From Nitrosopumilaceae archaeon (lineage in GTDB: Archaea; Thermoproteota; Nitrososphaeria; Nitrososphaerales; Nitrosopumilaceae): a stretch of DNA of 42,391 nucleotides. The DNA lies in contig JAHELB010000010.1 in assembly GCA_024644385.1 (NCBI GenBank), positions 1-42,391 on the forward strand, in the 5' to 3' direction. Below, piece by piece: positions 33,916 through 41,409 of this stretch. The notes below the pieces were generated by a model. It saw only the letters and a program-made list of their open reading frames with translations, did not search any database and was not told the DNA's origin. Made by a program: the position numbers and the translations under genes. Positions within the stretch are counted from its first letter, which is position 1; each line of letters starts with the position of its first letter.

Positions 33916-35316
33916 TTAATCGTTTATTAGGGCTATTTTTTTATATTGTTCATATATTGTTTCGATATAGTCATTGTCATTTTTCGTAAAGACTCCTTCA
34001 GTTATCAGTGATTCTTTAATTGTTTCTAATCTAGTTTTATCTCCAATTTTATATTCTTCTAATTTTAAAATTAGGTGAAGTTTATTCTCTATAATTAGTT
34101 CTGGGTCTATGCCTTTCACTATTTCAGGTTGCGAATTTCCAAATCTATCATGAATTTTTTGTGTAATGGATTTTTTTTCCTTTCTAATCATCTTTTCAGA
34201 TTCTTTCTCATTCTCAGAACTTACAGTAATTCTACTATATTTCCTACTGACCAATAATTTAATTGAAATTACTCCTACAATTACGACTGTTACTATTATT
34301 CCAAAATAGGTGAGAACTTCTTGTGAGATTTGACTAGATTTTTCAGTTATTTGAAGGACGACAGGTGCACCGGACCCCTCAATTTTTTTTACTGATTCTA
34401 TTTCTTTTGGAATTTCTAATCTCTCTGATTTTTGTGAAGCTACCGACTTGAGAGGAATTCCTATTTCTGATTGTCCTGGGCCTTCTCCGATAAATGAAAT
34501 AATGTCACCATTGGACTTTGCAACAAGGATCGTATTTGCGTGAGAATTTATTGCCACCGTCCAAGCACACTCCTCTAAAACGATAGAATTCTCCAAAATA
34601 TTGGAAAATCCGTTAATAACCGAAATGGTACTAGCTTCATAAAAACAGCTTACTGAGTAGATTGTGTTTGTTTGTGGATTTACCGCAATACCAAATGATC
34701 CATCTGGGACCACAATGGTATCTACCACTGTGTTATTAGATCCATCAATAACTGAGATGGAATCCTCCAAGGGATTTGTTACATAGATTGTGTTTGTTGT
34801 GGGATTTACCGCAATACCTCTAGGCAAAGTTCCTGTGTTGATTGTATCTGTTATTGAGTAGGTCCTTTCGTCAATAACTGAAACTGAATTCTCTGATGGA
34901 TTAGTCACATAGAGTGTGTTTGTTGTGGGATTTACCGCAATACCTCTAGGTAGAGGTTTAACCTTGATAGTATCTACCACTGTGTTATTAGATCCATCAA
35001 TAACTGAGATGGAATCCTCCAAGGGATTTGTTACATAGATTGTGTTTGTTGTGGGATTTACCGCAATACCTCTAGGAAAAGTTCCTGTATCAATAGTTTC
35101 TAAAATGTCATTATTATTGTCATCTATAACCAACACTGTATTTTCATGATTGGTAACATAGATTGTGTTTGTTGTGGGATTTACTGCAATCTGAATGGGA
35201 GAAGTTCCAACACTTATAGAATCAATAGCATCCACAGCCAATACATCGGGTATTACAATTATTTGTAAAATAAAAAGACTAACAACCCCTGACAACAATA
35301 AATTTTTCTTTAACAT
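33916..35316 (-). CDS. YVTN beta-propeller membrane protein with cytoplasmic tail
   Basis: A signal peptide (1-27) is followed by six or so 42-residue YncE/YVTN-type propeller units (about 30-290) such as GIAVNPTTNTIYVTNPLED, then VIDGSNNTVVDTI. A stalk (to about 335), one transmembrane helix (about 336-356) and a basic then acidic C-terminal tail of about 100 residues (LEEYKIGDKTRLETIKESL) follow. This gives a type I membrane topology with the propeller outside, resembling a receptor or adhesion protein. Two blades form a near-perfect DNA duplication. Its ligand and whether the tail signals are unknown. It converges with leuB (19-bp gap). Confidence 0.88.
   Translation of the reverse strand: MLKKNLLLSGVVSLFILQIIVIPDVLAVDAIDSISVGTSPIQIAVNPTTNTIYVTNHENTVLVIDDNNNDILETIDTGTFPRGIAVNPTTNTIYVTNPLEDSISVIDGSNNTVVDTIKVKPLPRGIAVNPTTNTLYVTNPSENSVSVIDERTYSITDTINTGTLPRGIAVNPTTNTIYVTNPLEDSISVIDGSNNTVVDTIVVPDGSFGIAVNPQTNTIYSVSCFYEASTISVINGFSNILENSIVLEECAWTVAINSHANTILVAKSNGDIISFIGEGPGQSEIGIPLKSVASQKSERLEIPKEIESVKKIEGSGAPVVLQITEKSSQISQEVLTYFGIIVTVVIVGVISIKLLVSRKYSRITVSSENEKESEKMIRKEKKSITQKIHDRFGNSQPEIVKGIDPELIIENKLHLILKLEEYKIGDKTRLETIKESLITEGVFTKNDNDYIETIYEQYKKIALIND
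34718..35088 (-). repeat. Direct repeat of about 119 bp in propeller blades
   Basis: 34718-34836 and 34970-35088 are almost identical (one mismatch seen, near 34825) and lie 252 bp apart, which is 84 codons or two blades. The spacing shows duplication of a two-blade unit. Confidence 0.85.
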
Positions 35317-35641
35317 TTTCTGCTCAACTCTTTATTTTAAATTAGAATTTTTATCTCCAAAAAAATACCATTATGTTCCATAACATCTGTTAAAACAAAT
35401 ATCGCCCAATTCATAATTCAAAATATTATTTGATGTTACTTAAGCCAATTCCTCTGTAATATTGCTTTATTACACATTTAAATAAAAAACCATGATTAAA
35501 ATTCAAAATGTAAAATTCTTTTGTTACACTATTCAGTAATTAATTATTTTGAATTTTATTTTAAAAAATTTATTCTTTAGGGTGGTAAATCCACACTGAT
35601 CCTTGTATGTAAAATAAAAATAAACTAAATTTTTTTCACAA
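35317..35641. other. AT-rich intergenic region, about 325 bp, nothing recognised
   Basis: Stops occur in all frames and I see no hairpin or RNA gene. T-rich minus-strand sequence just after the next minus-strand gene (35631-35638) could terminate it. Confidence 0.35.
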
Positions 35642-35998
35642 CTAATCCTTTCTTTTTTTAACATCTGATTTGGGTGGATTTAGTGACCAGAAAAACAATG
35701 CAAGTCCAATTGGTATCATGATCAATAATGCAGTAACTAGCGAAATTGTGTAAAAAGTAGGGTCAAGTCCTGGAAAAAATGGTCCAGGGAAAACTGCGTA
35801 TATCCATAAAAATCCTATAAACATAAGGACCACTTTGTTTTTTTTTAGAATTTTTTTTACGCTTAACTTCCTTTTTTTAATATAGCATTCCTTACATCGA
35901 GTTTTATCGTCGATCATACAAGAGGTGCAGCAATTCTTTTCACAGAAATAACAAATTCTATCCCCAAAGGAAGATCCACAAAAATCACATTTGTACAC
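35642..35998 (-). CDS. Zinc-finger protein with two membrane helices
   Basis: The first 40 residues carry nine cysteines (C4, C7, C16, C19, C23, C24, C27, C35, C38), a pattern like a B-box or FYVE-like cross-braced zinc finger. A basic linker (KKRKLSVKKILKKNK) follows, then two transmembrane helices (about 56-75 and 82-105) and a basic tail. The zinc domain is probably cytoplasmic. The start is GTG 35998. I know no assigned function; small membrane-attached zinc proteins are common in ammonia-oxidising archaea. Confidence 0.8.
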   Translation of the reverse strand: MYKCDFCGSSFGDRICYFCEKNCCTSCMIDDKTRCKECYIKKRKLSVKKILKKNKVVLMFIGFLWIYAVFPGPFFPGLDPTFYTISLVTALLIMIPIGLALFFWSLNPPKSDVKKRKD

Positions 35999-36047
35999 TA
36001 GAATAGATCCCTCTCTTTGAATTTATCCTTTTTTGATAAATGGCAAA

Positions 36048-36056
36048 TTTTTATTA
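36048..36056 (+). promoter_or_regulatory. TATA box of the 43-residue zinc protein gene
   Basis: TTTTTATTA ends 24 nt before ATG 36081, matching the leaderless spacing found elsewhere in the window. Confidence 0.45.
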
Positions 36057-36080
36057 GATGCAGTTTGGTTGCAAGAATAA

Positions 36081-36212
36081 ATGACTGACTGCTGTATTTG
36101 CAAGGTAAACAAAGCAACTCTAAAAATTACGGATGGGAATCCCAAATACAAAGGAAAACCCATATGCAAGGAGTGCCAAGGGTATAGGAAACTATTGCTT
36201 GAAACTAAATAA
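36081..36212 (+). CDS. Zinc-ribbon miniprotein, 43 residues
   Basis: The frame from ATG 36081 to TAA 36210-36212 encodes MTDCCICKVNKATLKITDG, then NPKYKGKPICKECQGYRKLL and a short tail. C4/C5/C7 and C29/C32 form a CxxC-CxxC zinc ribbon, and the sequence is basic. A TATA box lies 24 nt upstream. It overlaps the end of the convergent gene by 8 bp. I cannot name a family; ribosome-associated or nucleic-acid-binding roles are common for such ribbons. Confidence 0.68.
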   Translation: MTDCCICKVNKATLKITDGNPKYKGKPICKECQGYRKLLLETK

Positions 36213-36462
36213 CTTCATCTGATTTTGGATTTTTGTTTTTTTCCACCCACTCTTCATACATTTTGATTAAATTATCTACGTCCTGATTATTTTCAGAATA
36301 GGTCAGAATTATTCCAAATGCTCCTTTTGTATCGTGCCCTCTTGCAAAATAACCCCAAAATGAATCGGGAAGTTTTTGGAAATTTTTAGCATCATGTGAT
36401 ACTCCGATTAGGTTGTTTCCAATCACTTCTACTACTTTTTTTGCATCTTGTTTTTCAATCAT
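36205..36462 (-). CDS. Small hypothetical protein, 85 residues
   Basis: A soluble acidic protein with mixed alpha/beta prediction: AKKVVEVIGNNLIGVSHDAK, SFWGYFARGHDTKGAFGIIL, then a C-terminal amphipathic helix. I recognise no family. The ATG (36462) lies 59 bp downstream of aspS on the same strand, so it may be the last gene of the nusA-like/aspS unit. Its 3' end overlaps the opposing zinc miniprotein by 8 bp. Confidence 0.7.
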   Translation of the reverse strand: MIEKQDAKKVVEVIGNNLIGVSHDAKNFQKLPDSFWGYFARGHDTKGAFGIILTYSENNQDVDNLIKMYEEWVEKNKNPKSDEVI

Positions 36463-36521
36463 GTAGAAATTGACCTTATTTCTAATAAAAATCTGATTTT
36501 TAAAATTTTTTTGAAGCCTAT

Positions 36522-37817
36522 TTATGGTTTCAATCTATCCGGGTCTCTTGGATACAACACAACTTCCCTTACATTGTCAATTCCAATAAGGGTCGTCATG
36601 AGTCTATCTAAACCCAACCCCCATCCTGAGTGAGGTGGCATACCCCAATCAAAAGTCTGCAGATGGTCTGAAAATTGTGTAGGATCCAAACCCTGCTCCT
36701 TGAGCCGTGATTTAATAATCTCTGTGTTGTGTAACCTTGTGCCACCGGATGATAACTCTAGATAACCATATTGAAGGTCAAATGAACGTGATAGTGTTGG
36801 GTCTTCATCTTTTTCCCGTATGTAAAATGGTTTTAATTTCATGGGCCAATCAACAAGAAAATAAAAACCAGGATGTTTGTCTCCGATGATTCTTAGATGA
36901 GAATCAAGCAAGTCATCACCAAATTCTACTTCTTCTCCTTCTTGCTTTAGTTCTTCTACTACTTGACTATATGATATTCTCTCAAATGGAAAGGATGGAA
37001 TTTTAATTGAATTACCAATTTCTTTTTGTTCTTGTTTGCAATTCTCTGAGGTGTATCTGTATACTTCCACAATCAAAGTTTCTAAAACATCCATTACGTC
37101 ATGATAATCCATAAACGCTGCTTCAATGTCGACACTTGTAAATTCACTTAGATGACGACCAGTATGTGATTTTTCAGCTCGGTAGAAATTAGATATCTCG
37201 TAGACTCTTTCTAATCCTATTGTCATTTGTTCTTTGTATAACTGGGGACTTTGAGCAAGATAGGCTGTCTGTCCAAAATAATCCAATGAAAATAAATCAG
37301 CACCACCTTCACTCGCACTTCCAATAATTTTTGGAGTTGTAATCTCAATGAATTTTTTTTTTGCTAAGGTACTTCGTATTGTTTCTAAAACATGATGGCG
37401 CAATTTAAAAATCGATGCAGTCTTTTGGTTTCGCATATCAAGTGCCCGATAATTTAATCGTGTATCAATATTGCTTTCTACTCTTCCAATTGGGTCTACT
37501 GGTAATGGATGAATTGCCTTTGCTAACACATCAATCTCCTCTGCTTTTATCTCAAAATTAAAATCACGTGCCTTGGTTTCTTGCACAATGCCTTTTACGC
37601 TGACAACACTCTGTCGATTCAATTCTCCTAATTTCTCATTTAATTCCCCCTTTACAATCACCTGTGAAATTCCAGATACATCTCTAAGAGTAATAAAGGT
37701 CATTTTTCCTAATTTACGAAGGTCTTCAATCCATCCTCCTAAAACAACTTGGTTTCCAATTAAATCGGGGTTTAAATCCGAGATATCATGTGTCTTTACA
37801 AATCCCAATTGAATCAC
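36522..37817 (-). CDS. aspS: Aspartyl-tRNA synthetase, archaeal type
   Basis: It charges tRNA(Asp), and in the non-discriminating archaeal form also tRNA(Asn) for later amidation. The N-terminal OB-fold (about 15-100) binds the anticodon; the class II core shows motif 2 in FYRAEKSHTGRHLSEFTSVD and motif 3 in GWGLGLDRLMTTLIG. 431 residues is normal for archaeal AspRS, which lacks the bacterial insertion domain. The start is GTG 37817, overlapping the stop of the upstream KH protein (GTGA). Whether it is discriminating cannot be settled here; no asparaginyl-tRNA synthetase or gat genes are in the window. Confidence 0.95.
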   Translation of the reverse strand: MIQLGFVKTHDISDLNPDLIGNQVVLGGWIEDLRKLGKMTFITLRDVSGISQVIVKGELNEKLGELNRQSVVSVKGIVQETKARDFNFEIKAEEIDVLAKAIHPLPVDPIGRVESNIDTRLNYRALDMRNQKTASIFKLRHHVLETIRSTLAKKKFIEITTPKIIGSASEGGADLFSLDYFGQTAYLAQSPQLYKEQMTIGLERVYEISNFYRAEKSHTGRHLSEFTSVDIEAAFMDYHDVMDVLETLIVEVYRYTSENCKQEQKEIGNSIKIPSFPFERISYSQVVEELKQEGEEVEFGDDLLDSHLRIIGDKHPGFYFLVDWPMKLKPFYIREKDEDPTLSRSFDLQYGYLELSSGGTRLHNTEIIKSRLKEQGLDPTQFSDHLQTFDWGMPPHSGWGLGLDRLMTTLIGIDNVREVVLYPRDPDRLKP

Positions 37818-38329
37818 ACTCTATTGCTCTCAAATTCAATCTCAATTTCTAAATTTCGAGCATTTTTTACAATCTGAATAACGGTTTCTGTATTGATTGG
37901 AAATCTTGGTGTCCATTTTCCCGAAACTACTGCTTTAGTTTTTTGAATTCCACCAGGAGCCCAAACTGAGTTTATTGATAAAATTTTTGTTGGAAAGAAC
38001 ATGTCTTCAATGAATTTTTTGTCATTTTCATCTGCTTCAACAAGCCAAATTTTTCCTTCAAACTGATCCTGAAGAAGTCTATAGAAAACTCTGCTCTGTC
38101 TGATTGTCAAAATATCATTTTTGGAAAAGGAAAGGACAAAATTTCCATTAAACTCTTTACAAGAATAGAGAAAAAATTTTTCGATCTCTGGATGTATTTT
38201 GGCTAATTTTGCCAATTTGATCGATGCATCAACATCAGCTTTTGTAATTTCTCCCACATCTACCTTTTTTTCACATTGTGGACACAAAATAGAATTTTTT
38301 GCATCAAAGGTACATATTGGAAGTTTCAT
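37814..38329 (-). CDS. NusA-like KH domain protein
   Basis: The protein fits the archaeal family of NusA-related, zinc-motif plus KH proteins: MKLPICTFDAKNSILCPQC, then an acidic helix and two KH-like units (NFVLSFSKNDILTIRQSRVF, and KKFIEDMFFPTKILSINSVW). The zinc site keeps only C6, C16 and C19; the fourth position reads D9. It is thought to act in transcription elongation or RNA binding. It is the first gene of an operon with aspS (4-bp overlap). The ATG is at 38329, divergent from the ABC ATPase gene (83 bp). Confidence 0.8.
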   Translation of the reverse strand: MKLPICTFDAKNSILCPQCEKKVDVGEITKADVDASIKLAKLAKIHPEIEKFFLYSCKEFNGNFVLSFSKNDILTIRQSRVFYRLLQDQFEGKIWLVEADENDKKFIEDMFFPTKILSINSVWAPGGIQKTKAVVSGKWTPRFPINTETVIQIVKNARNLEIEIEFESNRV

Positions 38330-38412
38330 GTAAGTCGACTTTATACATTCTAGTAAAGTTGCTTATATCCTTTAATGAAAAGCACAAATCATAGAACCGA
38401 TCAATAGATACT

Positions 38413-39375
38413 GTGAAAATTTCTGTTAGAGATCTAACTGCTAGATATTTTTCTTCAAACGGTCCTGTACATGCTGTAGAAAATGTAAACTTTGATTTGA
38501 ATGAAGGCGAATCAATTGGAATTGCAGGAGAAAGTGCCTGTGGGAAAAGCACACTTGGACTTTCAATTATTAGAATGCTCTCTGGAGGAAAGGTGGAAGG
38601 AAAAATAATCTTAGATGATGATTCAATTTTGGATCTTTCCGAGTCAGAATTTAATGAAAAATTTAGATGGAAAAAAATATCTATGATCTTTCAGGGTGCC
38701 ATGAATTCTCTGGATCCTGTTTTTACAATTCAGGATCAGTTTGAAGAAGTTTTAAAACAGCATAAATTCAAGGGTAATTTTGAAAAGACCATTAATGATG
38801 CGATTCATTCGGTCAGTTTGGATGAAGTGGTTTTAAAAAAATATCCTCATGAATTAAGCGGTGGAATGAAACAAAGAGTAGTTATCGCAATGGCCTTACT
38901 CTTAAAACCGAAATTTGTTATCGCTGATGAACCTACAACAGCGCTGGATGTATTAATTCAGGCACAAATCATTAACCTACTAAAAAAGCTCAAAAGAGAG
39001 GGAATGTCGTTTATGTTCATTACCCATGATTTGGCCGTACTCTCTGAAATTTCTGATAAAATAGGGATAATGTATGGAGGGCAATTAATAGAGTTTGGCT
39101 CTTCATTTGAAATTTACAAAAATCCAAAACATCCTTACACACAAGGATTGCTAAAATCTATTCCAACCCTAAAAGGAGATGCGCCATCATATATCAAAGG
39201 AGTCCCTCCTAGTTTATTGCAGCCACCAACAGAATGCAGATTTATCGAAAGATGTCCCCTTGCAATGGAAAAATGTAAAAAACTCCCGCCTAACTTTGAA
39301 ACAAAGTCTGGTTTTGTCCAGTGTTGGTTATATGAAGATGAAAAATTATTACAATTAAGCCAAGAAAATATGTAA
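38413..39375 (+). CDS. Oligopeptide/nickel-type ABC transporter ATPase, orphan
   Basis: An OppD/DppD-like ATPase: Walker A GESACGKS (about 41-48), Q-loop IFQGAMNSL, signature HELSGGMKQR, Walker B FVIADEPTTALD and switch His in FITHD. The C-terminal oligo_HPY region (about 240-310) has the family's cysteine cluster (CRFIERCPLAMEKC, later QCWLY), which can hold an iron-sulfur cluster in relatives. The start is GTG. No permease or binding-protein gene is next to it on either side, so the transporter must be completed by genes elsewhere. Confidence 0.92.
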   Translation: MKISVRDLTARYFSSNGPVHAVENVNFDLNEGESIGIAGESACGKSTLGLSIIRMLSGGKVEGKIILDDDSILDLSESEFNEKFRWKKISMIFQGAMNSLDPVFTIQDQFEEVLKQHKFKGNFEKTINDAIHSVSLDEVVLKKYPHELSGGMKQRVVIAMALLLKPKFVIADEPTTALDVLIQAQIINLLKKLKREGMSFMFITHDLAVLSEISDKIGIMYGGQLIEFGSSFEIYKNPKHPYTQGLLKSIPTLKGDAPSYIKGVPPSLLQPPTECRFIERCPLAMEKCKKLPPNFETKSGFVQCWLYEDEKLLQLSQENM

Positions 39376-39688
39376 TTTTTTAAGACAAACTATTTGGAAA
39401 AATAATAAAACCATAAAATTAACTTTTCAATTTATTTTTTCACCAGTAAATCATTTCCATTATGTTTTAAGATTAATTTTTTTTAATCATTCCTAACTAA
39501 GAATTCTTATTTTTTTTGGTGTGATGCTTACCACTAGCTACACCTCATTCTCTAATCTTATTTACTGTTTCAAAATTTATAAGAATTAAAAATCAAGATA
39601 CCTAATCTATCCTCACATTTTGTTTTGTTGGGTCTTGTTCATTCTTAATTAACATGCATCAATTTTATAACTAACAACTTTTTAGATA
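39376..39688. other. AT-rich intergenic region, about 313 bp, nothing recognised
   Basis: I see several T-tracts that could terminate either convergent neighbour, but no ORF, hairpin of note or RNA gene. Confidence 0.35.
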
Positions 39689-40072
39689 TTATCTGTTATC
39701 AGTATATTTTTTCACAATTGGCAGACATGAATCGATTATCCTTAACACCTCTGTTCTAATTACTTTTTTATCAATTGAAATCCAAACTCGTAATTTTCCA
39801 ATTGAAAACGAAATGGTTTGAACTTTTTTTCTTTCCTCCCAGGCAAACTCGATTTCTCCTAGACTCTCATCAAAAAAACTCTCCAAGTCAGTTTTAATGG
39901 CAATATGTGAAAATTGGTATTTAGTGTTGGCAGCATCTAAGAGTGGCTCCAAATTGTCTCGTCTTCTGTACGCGATTAAATTTCCTCGTTCCCCTATCAC
40001 TCCTACAAACCTAATGTATGGACTAATTAGGGCTATATTTTCACAAATTACTGTATAATCACTCCGTTCCAA
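39689..40072 (-). CDS. Small protein, possibly roadblock/profilin-like fold
   Basis: The layout helix (YTVICENIALISP), strand (IRFVGVIGERGNLIAYRRR), helix, three strands (KKVQTISFSIGKLRVWISID) and final helix suggests a roadblock/LC7-like or PAS-size alpha/beta domain. The 127-residue protein has no Cys cluster or membrane segment. It may match a thaumarchaeal DUF family, but I cannot name it with certainty. The start is TTG 40072, and the gene is divergent from the VTT protein gene. Confidence 0.72.
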   Translation of the reverse strand: MERSDYTVICENIALISPYIRFVGVIGERGNLIAYRRRDNLEPLLDAANTKYQFSHIAIKTDLESFFDESLGEIEFAWEERKKVQTISFSIGKLRVWISIDKKVIRTEVLRIIDSCLPIVKKYTDNR

Positions 40073-40152
40073 TTGATTCAGCTCAAAGAATATGGTATTT
40101 TAATGATTATACTTCTTAAAACCAGATTTTATGAAAAAACTAGCGACTTCGG

Positions 40153-40161
40153 TTTTAATAA
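40153..40161 (+). promoter_or_regulatory. TATA box of the VTT membrane protein gene
   Basis: TTTTAATAA ends 25 nt before GTG 40187, supporting GTG as a leaderless start. Confidence 0.45.
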
Positions 40162-40186
40162 ATAATCCAAAAACTGAGCTTGAATT

Positions 40187-40825
40187 GTGGATTTTTCAGC
40201 CATTTTTCCTTTTGCTCCTGAGATAGGTTATATCGGATTAACTTTGGTAAGCTTTTTTGGATCGTTAATCCCCTTTGTTCCTTTACCTTCTTTTCTGCTT
40301 TTGGCTACAATGTCAGTGGGTGATCAATTTAATTTACATGCCTTGGCAATAATTTCTGCAGTAACTGCCACTGGGGCCAAAGTCATAGTTTTCTCAGTAA
40401 GTTATGGTGGACGACGAATAATTGGTGAAAAATCCCGAAAACGTATGCGTCCTTTTGAGCGACTAGTGAAAAGATACGGGGCAGGTGCTGCATTTTTTGC
40501 AGCAGCTACACCGATGCCTGATGATTTAATTTATGTTCCATTGGGTCTTGCAAAATATAACCCAAAACGGTTTTTTATTGCAACCCTGACTGGAAAAATT
40601 GTTCTAAGTTATGCTATTGTCTTTGCCTCTCATTATATGGGATTGTCTATCGTGGAGCCTTATCTTGAGGATGTAGAAGATGTAACTACTATCTATATTG
40701 GAATAGCTATTTTTGCAGCAATGATGACATCTATTGTCATTTTACTTCTCAAACTAGATTGGCAACGAATTATGGGACGATTTGCTCCGTGGACACTAGA
40801 TGAAAATAATGACACTGAGAAATAA
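40187..40825 (+). CDS. VTT/DedA-type (SNARE-associated) membrane protein
   Basis: It resembles YqaA/DedA family proteins: an N-terminal re-entrant hydrophobic region (IGYIGLTLVSFFGSLIPFVP, PSFLLLATMSVG), then FFAAATPMPDDLIYVPLGLAKY, where the conserved Pro and acidic residues lie, and two further membrane helices up to residue 192. DedA/VTT relatives act in lipid flipping or ion and small-molecule export; the substrate here is not predictable. 212 residues is normal. The start is GTG 40187. Confidence 0.85.
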   Translation: MDFSAIFPFAPEIGYIGLTLVSFFGSLIPFVPLPSFLLLATMSVGDQFNLHALAIISAVTATGAKVIVFSVSYGGRRIIGEKSRKRMRPFERLVKRYGAGAAFFAAATPMPDDLIYVPLGLAKYNPKRFFIATLTGKIVLSYAIVFASHYMGLSIVEPYLEDVEDVTTIYIGIAIFAAMMTSIVILLLKLDWQRIMGRFAPWTLDENNDTEK

Positions 40826-40983
40826 TTGATATAATATCAATTAGGGGTTCATATTTTATCTGAATATGGTAGCGTTAACAAAATCGATCAAATAAAAAAA
40901 AGAGATCAAAAAAGTATGGTTTTAAAACTTTACTGATGTTTTGATTTTAGAGTTTTTTTATAAAAATGAAACATGGTGAATAA

Positions 40984-41319
40984 ATGCAAAATGAGCAATG
41001 TGGATTTTGTTGGGATTTGAAATTTGATAACCAAGGAAACGACACCCACGATTTAAAATATCTTCATGATTTTACGCCTATTGATTACTGCACAATATGT
41101 AGTAAATCAAAATACGACACGAATGGGATTCCAACTCACCCAGAAGGTAAGAGCAATTTTTCAGACTCTCAAAATAATCAAATAACTCACAAATTTGTTT
41201 CAGGAATTAATACAAAGCATGATGAAACAAACAGGAAGAAAAAAAATGTTCTTTTTTATATTGTTTTAACTTCTGGTTGTGCTGCTTTAATTTATAATAT
41301 GATGAATATTATTTTTTGA
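40984..41319 (+). CDS. Tail-anchored Cys-motif protein
   Basis: An N-terminal pair CGFC (6-9) and a second CTIC (36-39) form a likely zinc site. A polar linker follows, and one C-terminal transmembrane helix (about 90-108) preceded by RKKKN gives a tail-anchored topology with the metal site in the cytoplasm. GGTGA lies 5 nt before the ATG, so this start uses a Shine-Dalgarno site. An upstream mini-ORF (MKHGE) ends in TAA directly before the ATG. No family known to me. Confidence 0.72.
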   Translation: MQNEQCGFCWDLKFDNQGNDTHDLKYLHDFTPIDYCTICSKSKYDTNGIPTHPEGKSNFSDSQNNQITHKFVSGINTKHDETNRKKKNVLFYIVLTSGCAALIYNMMNIIF

Positions 41320-41409
41320 TTTTTTTTAATTCTAATGTCTTTACAAAAAAATACAAATTGTAAAAATTTTTTGTTACAGTTGAAAACCCTTAATAAAAAA
41401 AATTTTTTT

